Origin: Hymenobacter cyanobacteriorum
GTDB lineage: Bacteria; Bacteroidota; Bacteroidia; Cytophagales; Hymenobacteraceae
Reading direction: 5' to 3'
Length of the DNA stretch: 64,000 nucleotides
NCBI RefSeq assembly: GCF_022631375.1
Contig: NZ_JALBGC010000007.1
Coordinates: 186,001 to 250,000 of the forward strand
The translations under genes and the position numbers were made by a program. The notes beneath the pieces were generated by a model that did no database searches, was not told the DNA's origin, and saw only the letters and a list, made by a program, of their open reading frames with translations. Positions 33,165-41,345 of the stretch are shown here, piece after piece. Position 1 is the first letter of the stretch. Every line of letters begins with the position of its first letter.

Positions 33165-36100
33165 TTAGAACCCGATGTTCAGGCCGCCCATCAGCACGCG
33201 CGTTTGCGGGTAGATGCCGAGGTCGACGCCACTGGCGCTTACTTCGGGGTCGTAGCCGGTGTACTTGGTCAGCGTCAGCAGGTTCTGGGCCGTGAAATAC
33301 ACGCGAATCTGGCTGGCCGACACGCGGTTCATGATGCTGCGCGGCAGCGTGTAGCCAAACGTGAGGTTCTTGAGGCGCACGTAGGAACCGTCCTCGATGT
33401 AGTGCGTCGATACCCGCAGGTTGTTGTTGGGGTCGCCGTTGATGGCGCGGGGCACGTCGTTGCTGGTGCCCGGGCCCGTCCAGCGCGTCAGGATGCGGGT
33501 GGTGCCGTTGGTGGTGCTGTACAGCGCGCTTTCCGTGATGTAGCGGTTGAGGTTGTACACGTCGTTGCCCTGCACGCCCTGCACGAAGATGCTCAAGTCA
33601 AACCCTTTGTAGTTGAACGTGTTGGTGATGCCAAACGAGAAGTTCGGGTTCGGATTGCCAATGAACTTACGGTCGGCATCGGTGATGACGCCGTCGCCGT
33701 TCAGGTCGCGGAACTTGATGTCGCCGGGGGCCGTGCCCGCAAACTGGTAGTAGTCGGCCTTGGCCGGGCCCGACTTCGCGCCGGCGTTCAGGGCCGACAG
33801 CTCTTCTTTGGTCTGAATCAGGCCGTCGGCCACAAAGCCGTAGAACGAGCCGAACGCCTGGTTGATGTCGTAGCGCACAATGGTGCCGCTCAGCGAGCCC
33901 AAGCCGTTGTACGGAATGCCCGCGCCCAGCGACTCCAGGCGGGTTTTGTAGGCCGACACGTTGAAAATAGTCGACCAGTTGAAACCGCCTTCCACGCCGT
34001 TGAAGTTGTGCGTGGTTACCCCCAGGTCGATGCCCCGGTTGTAAGCAGAAGCCGCGTTGCGGTTCACCGATTCGTAGGTGCCCGACACGAGCGACGGCGG
34101 TACCGGCGCAATCAGGTTGGGCGAGTTGCGGTTGTAGAGGTCGAGGCTGGCTTCGATGCGGTTATCGAGAAAGCCCATGTCCAAACCAATGTTGGTCTGG
34201 TCGTTGTATTCCCAGCGCAGCTCCGTGTTGCGCAGGCGCGTCGGCGCCCCGCCCTGGTTGATGGCCCCGTCGGGGCCGAAGGGGTAGGTAACCCCAAAGT
34301 TGATGGAATAGAGGTAGGCGAAGCGGCCGGCGTTCAGCTCGTTGCCCACCCGGCCGTAGCCGGCGCGCAGCTTCAGGTTGCTGATGGTGGTGTTGCCTTT
34401 CAGGAATTCCTCTTCCGAAATGCGCCAGCCCACCGAAGCTCCCGGGAAGATGCCGAATTTCGACCCGGCCTGGAAGCGCGACGACCCGTCGCGGCGCACC
34501 GTGGCCTGGAAGATGTACTTCCCGCCGTACTCGTAGTTGAGGCGGCCAAAGTAGCTGGCCAGGCGGCGGGGCTCATCCACGGTGCCGCCGTTAGCGAGCA
34601 GCGTGTTGATGGGGCCGGAGTTAATGGTTTGCAGGTCGTTGCGCAGGTACAGCGAGCGGTAAGCCGCCACGTTGCTGAAGTTGAACTCCTGCGCCGACTG
34701 GCCCACCAACAGCGTTACCTGGTGCTTGTCGCCGAACAGGTGGTCGTAGGTGGCCGTGTTCTCAATCAGGTAAGTAGGGGAGTAGCTGGACGTTGCCGAG
34801 CCGCCCGCCGTGATGTAGCGTTGCGTGTAGCCGGCCAGCTCGGGGCCCTTGGGCGCGAAGCTATTGAAGTTGTCGAAAATCAAATCCGCGCCCACGTTGG
34901 TGCGGAAGCGCAGGCCTTTCAGCGGCTCCAACTCGGCATAGAACGTGGTGATGGCCCGGTTGCGGGTGAATTTCTGGTTGGTGCGCAGGGCCGTGGCCAG
35001 CGGGTTTTCCTCGGTGAAGTTGTCGGAAGCGCTGTTGGGCTGGTACCAGTAGCCATCGGGCCGGTAGGCCTGCACCGTAGGCGGAATACGCAGCAGCTGT
35101 TGCACGGCGCCGTATTCGCCGCTGTTGCTCGTTACCTGGCGGTCGCTCAGGTGCGTCAGGGCAATGCTGTTGCCCACTTTCAGCATCTTGCCAATCTGCA
35201 CGTCGCCGTTGGCGCGCAGCGTGAAGCGCTCGAAGTTGGTGCCCACAATCACGCCATCCTGCTGGAAGTAGGTGCCCGACAGGGCGTAGCGTGCCTTGTC
35301 GCTGCCGCCCGTGGCCGACAGCGAGTAGTTCTGCATCGCCGCCCGGCGGAACAGCAAGTCCTGCCAGTCGGTGCCAGCACCCAGCGCTTTGGGGTCGCGC
35401 AGCTTGTCCAGCGCAATGGGCTTGCCGGCTGCAATCAGCGACTCGTTGTTGATGGTCGCGTATTCTTCCGCGTTCAATAATTTCAGCCGGCGCGCCACGG
35501 TCTGCACTCCGCGGTAGCCGTCCAGGTTGATGCTCGTTTTGCCGGCCTTGCCACGCTTGGTCGTGATGATGACAACCCCGTTGGCCGCCCGCACGCCATA
35601 AATAGCCGTGGCCGAAGCATCCTTCAGAATATCAATGCTTTCGATGTCGTTCGAGCTGATGGCGTTTAGTTGGTTGTCGCCACCGTCGGGCAGTGGGAAG
35701 CCATCGACCACGTACAACGGGTTGTTGTTGCCGGCCGAGGTAATGCCCCGCACCCGCACCGACGTGCCCGCCGCTCCGCCCGGCGCGCCGCCGTTCGAGG
35801 TAATCGTCACGCCCGACACCTTGCCCTGAATGGCCTGGGTCACATCGGGCACGGGCTGGCGCACCAGCTCCGCCGAGTTCACCGACGAGATGGCCCCCGT
35901 CACGCTGCCGCGCTGTTGGGTGCCGTAGCCCACCACTACCACTTCGTTCAGCTGCTTGGCATCTTCGCGCAGGGCAATGGCATAGGCCGGCGCACCAGTC
36001 GTCACGGTGGCCGTCTGGGTGGCGTAGCCCACAAAGCTGAACACCAGCGTGCTGCCCTCGGGCGCATTCAGGTTGAACACGCCATCGGAGTTCGTGGTGG

Positions 36101-36317
36101 TGCCCAGCGTGGTGCCGCGCACCAGCACGGTTACGCCGGGCAGGCCGGCTCCGTCGGGCCCGGTTACGCGCCCGCTCACGGGCACATCGGCCGCGGGGCG
36201 GGCCAGGGCGTGGGCGGCCACCGGTGCGGCCGCTGCCCCCGCCAGCGCGGGCAGGCTGCACGCCAGCAGCACAGCTGCGGGGCGCACAAGGTTGGTTAAG
36301 TACACGTTTCTTTTCAT
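33165..36317 (-). CDS. SusC/RagA-family TonB-linked outer membrane transporter
   Basis: This 1050-aa TonB-dependent transporter imports oligosaccharides across the outer membrane. The signal peptide is followed by a carboxypeptidase-regulatory-like domain (VSGRVTGPDGAGLPGVTVLV, ending VFSFVGYATQ). The SusC TonB-box region is QLNEVVVVGYGTQQRGSVTG. The plug domain reads SVRVRGITSAGNNNPLYVVD and IESIDILKDASATAIYGVR, and the rest is a 22-strand barrel ending GGLNIGF. A calcium-type loop (LNGDGVITDADRKFIG) is typical of SusC barrels. Length is normal. It follows the GH3 gene by 67 bp and precedes SusD by 27 bp. Confidence 0.97.
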   Translation of the reverse strand: MKRNVYLTNLVRPAAVLLACSLPALAGAAAAPVAAHALARPAADVPVSGRVTGPDGAGLPGVTVLVRGTTLGTTTNSDGVFNLNAPEGSTLVFSFVGYATQTATVTTGAPAYAIALREDAKQLNEVVVVGYGTQQRGSVTGAISSVNSAELVRQPVPDVTQAIQGKVSGVTITSNGGAPGGAAGTSVRVRGITSAGNNNPLYVVDGFPLPDGGDNQLNAISSNDIESIDILKDASATAIYGVRAANGVVIITTKRGKAGKTSINLDGYRGVQTVARRLKLLNAEEYATINNESLIAAGKPIALDKLRDPKALGAGTDWQDLLFRRAAMQNYSLSATGGSDKARYALSGTYFQQDGVIVGTNFERFTLRANGDVQIGKMLKVGNSIALTHLSDRQVTSNSGEYGAVQQLLRIPPTVQAYRPDGYWYQPNSASDNFTEENPLATALRTNQKFTRNRAITTFYAELEPLKGLRFRTNVGADLIFDNFNSFAPKGPELAGYTQRYITAGGSATSSYSPTYLIENTATYDHLFGDKHQVTLLVGQSAQEFNFSNVAAYRSLYLRNDLQTINSGPINTLLANGGTVDEPRRLASYFGRLNYEYGGKYIFQATVRRDGSSRFQAGSKFGIFPGASVGWRISEEEFLKGNTTISNLKLRAGYGRVGNELNAGRFAYLYSINFGVTYPFGPDGAINQGGAPTRLRNTELRWEYNDQTNIGLDMGFLDNRIEASLDLYNRNSPNLIAPVPPSLVSGTYESVNRNAASAYNRGIDLGVTTHNFNGVEGGFNWSTIFNVSAYKTRLESLGAGIPYNGLGSLSGTIVRYDINQAFGSFYGFVADGLIQTKEELSALNAGAKSGPAKADYYQFAGTAPGDIKFRDLNGDGVITDADRKFIGNPNPNFSFGITNTFNYKGFDLSIFVQGVQGNDVYNLNRYITESALYSTTNGTTRILTRWTGPGTSNDVPRAINGDPNNNLRVSTHYIEDGSYVRLKNLTFGYTLPRSIMNRVSASQIRVYFTAQNLLTLTKYTGYDPEVSASGVDLGIYPQTRVLMGGLNIGF

Positions 36318-36384
36318 GGTGGGCTGAAAGAGTGGTGGTTACAGAATGGTGAAGTGCAGAGAAAAAGTTGAATGCTGATAAAGC

Positions 36385-38865
36385 CTAGCGCCCCGGCGTG
36401 AGCGCCCCGGTGCTGCCGGGGGCGGCGGTGCCGGCCTGGGCCAGCGGCCCGCCCGCGTAGCGGAAGCGCACGGCTTGCGAGCCCACGCGCAGGGTGTACC
36501 AACCGGCCTCGAGCTGGGGCCGGCCCTGGCCATCGGGGTAGCTCAGGTCGCGGCGCGGGTCGATGTCGAAGGTGAATTCGCGGCTCTGGCCGGCGGCCAA
36601 TGCTTGCTTCTCAAAGTGGCGCAGCTGGCGCACCGGCCGCGCAATGCGGCCCACCTCGTCGGTCAGAAACCAGAGCACGGCCTCCTGGCCGGCGCGGGCC
36701 CCGGCGTTGGCCACGCGCACCGTGGCGCGCAGGCGGGCCGTGGGGCCGGTCAGCACCGAGTCGCTCAGGGCCAGGCCCGAGTAAGTGTAGGTGGTGTAGC
36801 TCAGGCCCTCGCCAAACTCGGTCAGCATCGAGCTCTTGTACTTGGGGCCGCGCTGCTCAAAGCCGGCGCCAAAGTCGCTCAGGTCGAGACTGTTCTCGTT
36901 GTTGTCGTGGTGGTAGTTGGTGGTGTGCCCGGCAAACTGCGGGTAGGTGAAGGGCAGCTTGCCGCTGGGGTTGGTTTTGCCGCTGATGATTTCGGCCAGC
37001 GCCACGCCGCCGCCATACCCCGGCAGCCCCGCCCAGATGATGGCCGGCGTAGCCTCCGCCACCTGGCGAATGATGCTCGGCCGGCCACCAATCAGCACCA
37101 GCACGGTGGGCTTGCCGCTGGCCTGGGCGGCCCGGGCCAGCGCCTGCTGGTCGTCGGGCAGGGTCAGGTCCGAGGTGTTGCCCATGCCTTCGGTGTAGGG
37201 GCGTTCGCCCAGGGCCAGCACCACGGCATCGGCCCGCCGCGCGGCCGCCGAGATGCTGCTCATCAATGACTTGCCTTTTGCATCGCGGTAGGGCAAGGTT
37301 TCTACGGTAGCCTGGGGGTACTCGCGGCGCAGGGCTTCTACCAGGGTCGGCACGTCTTTGGGGTAGGCTTCTTCGGGGCGGCCCTGCCAGGCCAGCGTCC
37401 AGCCGCCGCACAGGTTGGCGCGCGAGTCGGCCGAGGGGCCCACCACCAGCAAGCGCTTCACGCGGCTGGGGGCCAGGGGCAGGGTGTTCTGGTCGTTTTT
37501 CAACAGTACTACGCCTTCGCGGGCGGCACTCACAGCCTGGGCGCGCAGGGCCGGGTCGCCCACGCGGGTCAGGCGGTCGGCGCGGGGCATGGGGTTCTCA
37601 AACAGGCCAATTTCGTCCTTCATTTGAAGCACCCGGCCGGCCGAAAGGTCGATGCGGGCCTGAGTCAGGCGCCCTTCCTGCACCAGTTCTTTCACGATGC
37701 GGCAAAAGTTGGTGGTATAAGGCGTCATGGCCATGTCCACCCCCGCGTCGATGGCCATCCAGGTGGCTTCCTTCTCGTTGGCAGCTACTTTCTGAATTCG
37801 CACCAGCCGGATGATGTCCTCCCAGTCGGTCACAGCCACACCCTTGAAGCCCATCTGCCGCCGCAGCAGGTCAGTAAGAATGGCTTTGGAGGCATGCACA
37901 GGCTCGCCGTTGATTTCACCCGAGTTAATCATAATGGATTTCAGGCCGGAATCGATTGCGGCCTGAAACGAAGGCCGGAAGAACTCCTGCAGCCGCTGGT
38001 CGGGGATGAGGGCGTTGGTGCGGTCCCAGCCATTGCGCGGGTCGGAGTACCCCAGAAAGTGCTTGCCGCAGCCCGCTACTTTATAAGGCGCAATCTCCTG
38101 GTTTGTTTGCAGCTCCTTCACAAAAGCTGCGCCCAGCGTGGCCACCACCAGCGGGTCTTCGCCGTAGGTTTCGTAGAAGCGGGGCCAGTATACATTCACC
38201 CCCAGGTCGAGCACCGGCGCAAACACCCAATGGTGGCCCAGGTCGGCCGATTCCAGGATGGTAGCGCGGGCCGTTTGGCGGGCCAGTTCGGGGTTGAAGG
38301 TGGACCCGAGGTTGATGTTGTGCGGAAAGATGGCCGTGCCACTCACGTAGCTGGCCCCGTGCATGTGGTCGATACCGTAGATGATGGGGATGTGCAGCCG
38401 CGACTCGCGCATGCTGATGCGCTGCAGCGTGGCCGAGTAGCGCACCCACTGGGCCGCTGGCACTGCCTCGCCGTTCAGGAACGAACCGATGTGAAACTCC
38501 CGCACCAGTGCCGCCAGCTTGGCCGAGTCCAGGGCCACGTCCTTCTGTACCCCGGTGGGGTTGATGGCCGTATTGGCCAATTGGGTCATCTGCCCGATTT
38601 TCTCTTCCAGCGTCATCTGGGCCAACAGCTGCCGCACGCGCGGGCTGAAGCTGGCGGCGGGCAATTCGCTGCTGCTGGCCGCCGCTGGCGTGATGGGCGA
38701 AGCCGGGGGTGTGGCTACCGTTGCCACGGGGGCTGCAGCGCGCTGGCAAGCGGCCAGCACCGTGCCTGCGAACAGCAGCGAGCCGAGGCCTGCCTGCCAG
38801 CGCAAACGGAGCGAGCGAGTGCCAGCCGGCCGAACCGGACCAGAAGTAAAAAGCAAGTTAAACAC
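36385..38865 (-). CDS. Glycoside hydrolase family 3 beta-glucosidase, lipoprotein
   Basis: This protein of about 826 aa releases glucose from the non-reducing ends of beta-linked oligosaccharides. The lipobox is FAGTVLAAC. The GH3 N-terminal barrel starts MTLEEKIGQMTQLANTAINP and contains YGIDHMHGASYV and CGKHFLGYSDPRNGWDR. The nucleophile Asp is in GVAVTDWEDI. The C-terminal sandwich has VVLALGERPYTEG, and a fibronectin-type-III-like end follows (YTTYTYSGLALSDSVL). No ATG lies before the lipobox. I choose the GTG at 38865, because the TTG at 38892 lies inside the promoter element. It is the first gene of the glucan locus. Confidence 0.92.
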   Translation of the reverse strand: MFNLLFTSGPVRPAGTRSLRLRWQAGLGSLLFAGTVLAACQRAAAPVATVATPPASPITPAAASSSELPAASFSPRVRQLLAQMTLEEKIGQMTQLANTAINPTGVQKDVALDSAKLAALVREFHIGSFLNGEAVPAAQWVRYSATLQRISMRESRLHIPIIYGIDHMHGASYVSGTAIFPHNINLGSTFNPELARQTARATILESADLGHHWVFAPVLDLGVNVYWPRFYETYGEDPLVVATLGAAFVKELQTNQEIAPYKVAGCGKHFLGYSDPRNGWDRTNALIPDQRLQEFFRPSFQAAIDSGLKSIMINSGEINGEPVHASKAILTDLLRRQMGFKGVAVTDWEDIIRLVRIQKVAANEKEATWMAIDAGVDMAMTPYTTNFCRIVKELVQEGRLTQARIDLSAGRVLQMKDEIGLFENPMPRADRLTRVGDPALRAQAVSAAREGVVLLKNDQNTLPLAPSRVKRLLVVGPSADSRANLCGGWTLAWQGRPEEAYPKDVPTLVEALRREYPQATVETLPYRDAKGKSLMSSISAAARRADAVVLALGERPYTEGMGNTSDLTLPDDQQALARAAQASGKPTVLVLIGGRPSIIRQVAEATPAIIWAGLPGYGGGVALAEIISGKTNPSGKLPFTYPQFAGHTTNYHHDNNENSLDLSDFGAGFEQRGPKYKSSMLTEFGEGLSYTTYTYSGLALSDSVLTGPTARLRATVRVANAGARAGQEAVLWFLTDEVGRIARPVRQLRHFEKQALAAGQSREFTFDIDPRRDLSYPDGQGRPQLEAGWYTLRVGSQAVRFRYAGGPLAQAGTAAPGSTGALTPGR

Positions 38866-38889
38866 AGCGTAAGGGTGGGAGTTGTGGCC

Positions 38890-38921
38890 CAAATGTAGAT
38901 GCGTGTGTTTTGCAAATGCAA
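38890..38921 (-). promoter_or_regulatory. Promoter of the beta-glucan locus
   Basis: On the minus strand, TACATTTG (38890-38897) matches the Bacteroidetes -7 consensus exactly. Upstream are TTG (38919-38921, 21-base spacer) and TTTG (38913-38916, 15-base spacer). A start site about 7 bases downstream would leave a leader of roughly 15-20 nt before the GTG chosen for GH3. Confidence 0.5.
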
Positions 38922-39219
38922 GCCGTAAAATGCCTCAAATGGCCTGAAAATGGGGTTTTTGGGATGTGGATTGCCAAGTGCTTTACGCTTGGTGCACACG
39001 TCGGCGCGGGGCATTAATAGCCCTGTTGTTCCGCTGGCGGGTTTTCCGCTTTCGGACCGAGAGGCTAAAAAACAATGAAAAAAATGTCTGTTTCAGCAAA
39101 AAAAAATGGCCCCAAAAGCAAATAGCGTTTTCACTATCTGATTTTGGGGCAAATACTACTGCCTGCCGCTAAAAACTGCCGCTGCCTTTCCGCAAACGTT
39201 ACCGGGTGCTGGCAGGCGT
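38922..39219. other. Intergenic region between regulator and glucan locus
   Basis: No gene is seen. It holds the terminator of the 7TM-zinc-ribbon gene (listed separately) and about 175 bp of less GC-rich sequence up to the GH3 promoter, where a regulator of the locus would be expected to bind. A short inverted repeat, CCAAGTGCTTTACGCTTGG (38972-38990, arms CCAAG/CTTGG with imperfect inner pairing), is the only candidate operator I can see. Confidence 0.45.
39098..39150 (-). terminator. Intrinsic terminator of the 7TM-zinc-ribbon gene
   Basis: On the minus strand GCCCCAAAA (39142-39150) pairs with TTTTGGGGC (39109-39117) around a loop containing a second small stem, then CATTTTTTTTT follows. 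It isolates the regulator from the downstream GH3 operon. Confidence 0.8.
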
Positions 39220-41274
39220 TCAGGCCTGCGCTTCGGAAGCTTCCAGGTCGGCCGTTTCCACGTCGGCGGTGGCGTCGAGTAGTACGTGGGTCCAGGGTTC
39301 GCCCTCTTCGTAGTCGGGGGCCTGGCGGCGGCGTTGCAGAGCGGCCAGCACCTTCTGGGCAAAGGCCCAGCTGGTAGCTGGGCGCAGCTCCAGCACCCGG
39401 GCCAGCTCGGCAGGGGGGTAGCTCCCGCGGTGGGCGTGCAACAGAAACACGGCGTAGAGCGCCTTCACAATGGAGAACTTACACTTCTGCAGCAGCGTGC
39501 CCGTGGTGGCCGACTCCACATAGCGGCAGCGGGTGCAGCGGCGGGCGTAAGGCTCGCGGGCCTCGCAGCTTTTCTCGTGTCCGCACTTGCGGCAGCGGTA
39601 GGGGTGCTGAGCCCATTTCAGGTCGGCCAGGTAGCGCAGGCAGGCATCCTTGTCGGGGTATATCTGGCTGAACTCGCCGAAGTCCACCTCGCGGGCATCG
39701 ATGCGGGCCGCCTTTTCGGCGTGCAGGTCGCGGCTGAGCTCCAGGTTGAGCTTGGCGATGGCGTCGGACTGCAGGGCCAGCAGGCCGTTGGCTTCGAGCA
39801 ACTCGCGGTTCTGGGCGGCCACGGTTTCGTGCTGGCGGCGCAGTTCGGCGGTGCGCTCGGCTACCTGGGCTTCGAGCTCGGTGTTGAGCTGGTCCTTCAG
39901 CAGCTGGTTTTCGTGCAACTGCTCCACCAGGCGGTCCTGGGCCTGGTGCTTTTTGCGCATCTGCTTGAGGAGGCGCTGCTGCGAGAGTAGCGTCAGGTCC
40001 ATCAATCCCTTCAGCTTTTCGCCCAGCGCATAGCTCAGTATCACTACTTCCAGCACGAAGGCCGCATTCAGGCTGTACACCGTGTAGGCGTTGTTGTAAA
40101 AGTCGAAACCCAGCTTGCGGCTGATAAGGAAGATGAGACTGATAGCCACCAGGGCCTGCGCCAGCAGCAGGTAGCGCGCCGGTTTCAGGCCCGTGCGGTA
40201 GGCCTGCCAGCCGGCGTAATACAGCAGCCCGTACGGCAGCAGGTACAGCCAGAAGCTAAAGCCCGAGTGCACCAGGCCCACATCGAGCACCAGCAGCGCC
40301 GCGCTGCCCCCCAGCACCCAGCGCCCGAAGCGGTGCAGCCCGGGCAGGCGCGAGGCCGTGTCCAGAAACCGGCTGGCGTAGGTGCCAAACGTGAGCAACA
40401 GCAGCACCGGTGCCGCTGCCCCGATGAAGTGGTTGAACCCCGGCGCGCCCGGCCACAAGTACTGGAACCCCAGCCCGTCTTCCGACAAAAACAGCAGCGC
40501 CCCGCTCAGCACATATAATACGTAGTAGAAATAGGTGCCCTCCTGCAAAAAGAAGTACAGGATGAGGTTGTACACCACCATGATGAGCAGGATGCCGTAG
40601 AAAATGCCCAACAGCCAGTATTGCACCGACAGCTCGGGTATCAGCCCGGCCCCGCTGTGCACCATGGCCCGGAAGCTGGTCTTCGTGTCGGAATGCAGGC
40701 GCAGGTAGTACGTCACCGTCTGGCTGGGCCGGGGCGGCAGGTCGAACAGGAAGTTCTTGTACGGGTGCGGGCGCGTGGCAAACGAGCGGGTGGCCCCGGT
40801 GGCCACGCTGTCGTACTCGGTGGCGCTGCCCGGCCGGGGCCGGTAAAACAGCGCCTGCCCAATGTGCGAGTCGTACAGCTCCAGGTACCACGCGTCGGAT
40901 TCGATGGGTGCGTGGCGCACCGTCAGGCGCAGCCAGTAGTTGCTGCGCGGGTGCTGGATGTTGGGCGGCTGCCCCGAGCCGCGCAGCCGCCGAAACCGGC
41001 CAGCCCAGGCCGGGCTGCGCACATCGGCCAGGGTAAGGCGGCCGGTGGGGTCTTCCAGAATGCTGTAGTACTGGTCGTCGAGGTAGATTTCGGCCTGGCC
41101 GGGGTGCACGGCCAGCGTGTCTTCGGGCAAGGCGGCGCGGGCCGGCCCCGCCAGCAACCCCAGCAGTAACCCCAGCAGCCAGATGCGCGCGCGGTTGCTG
41201 TAATGCTTCTTAACGGGCCGTGCTACCAGAGCACGCCGTTTCTCGTGTCGGCACTGATGAGTGAGTAACCACAT
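39220..41274 (-). CDS. 7TM-DISM sensor fused to an IS1595-type transposase zinc ribbon
   Basis: This 684-aa protein has a signal or anchor segment RIWLLGLLLGLLAG (30-43), then an extracytoplasmic 7TMR-DISM beta domain (about 50-205: RSNYWLRLTVRHAP, WYLELYDSHIG). Seven helices run from about 218 to 420 (YWLLGIFYGILLIMVVYNLI is typical). A long coiled coil spans about 425-530. Residues about 532-646 read FSQIYPDKDACLRYLADLKW, then CRKCGH (C561, C564) and RRCTRCRYVESATTGTLLQK (C580, C583), then helices ending ELRPATSWAFAQKVLAAL. That order matches the zinc ribbon plus helical region at the N-terminus of IS1595/ISXO2 transposases. No DDE-type catalytic domain follows. It is read as a membrane-bound DNA-binding regulator. 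It lies just upstream of the glucan locus. Confidence 0.85.
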   Translation of the reverse strand: MWLLTHQCRHEKRRALVARPVKKHYSNRARIWLLGLLLGLLAGPARAALPEDTLAVHPGQAEIYLDDQYYSILEDPTGRLTLADVRSPAWAGRFRRLRGSGQPPNIQHPRSNYWLRLTVRHAPIESDAWYLELYDSHIGQALFYRPRPGSATEYDSVATGATRSFATRPHPYKNFLFDLPPRPSQTVTYYLRLHSDTKTSFRAMVHSGAGLIPELSVQYWLLGIFYGILLIMVVYNLILYFFLQEGTYFYYVLYVLSGALLFLSEDGLGFQYLWPGAPGFNHFIGAAAPVLLLLTFGTYASRFLDTASRLPGLHRFGRWVLGGSAALLVLDVGLVHSGFSFWLYLLPYGLLYYAGWQAYRTGLKPARYLLLAQALVAISLIFLISRKLGFDFYNNAYTVYSLNAAFVLEVVILSYALGEKLKGLMDLTLLSQQRLLKQMRKKHQAQDRLVEQLHENQLLKDQLNTELEAQVAERTAELRRQHETVAAQNRELLEANGLLALQSDAIAKLNLELSRDLHAEKAARIDAREVDFGEFSQIYPDKDACLRYLADLKWAQHPYRCRKCGHEKSCEAREPYARRCTRCRYVESATTGTLLQKCKFSIVKALYAVFLLHAHRGSYPPAELARVLELRPATSWAFAQKVLAALQRRRQAPDYEEGEPWTHVLLDATADVETADLEASEAQA

Positions 41275-41290
41275 ACGGCCCCTAAAATAC

Positions 41291-41325
41291 GAAAATCCGC
41301 CCGGCAAACGGCCGGACGGATTTTC
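41291..41325 (-). terminator. Weak terminator after the DUF5686 gene
   Basis: GAAAATCCGCCCGGC (41291-41305) and GCCGGACGGATTTTC (41311-41325) pair with one mismatch, 20 bp after the DUF5686 stop. Only a short T-run (TATTTTAG) follows, so read-through into the regulator gene is possible. Confidence 0.6.
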
Positions 41326-41345
41326 GGTATATCAGGCAACTCGTG

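Noticed and set aside
33156..35480. Plus-strand open frame of 774 codons opposite SusC
   Set aside because: It lies wholly within the SusC gene on the other strand. Its His/Val/Arg-rich composition is what the third-position GC of SusC produces in antisense, and it has no domain.
39337..39681. A transposon insertion into the sensor gene
   Set aside because: The frame is uninterrupted, no terminal inverted repeats or target duplications are seen, and no transposase catalytic domain is present; a domain fusion explains it better.
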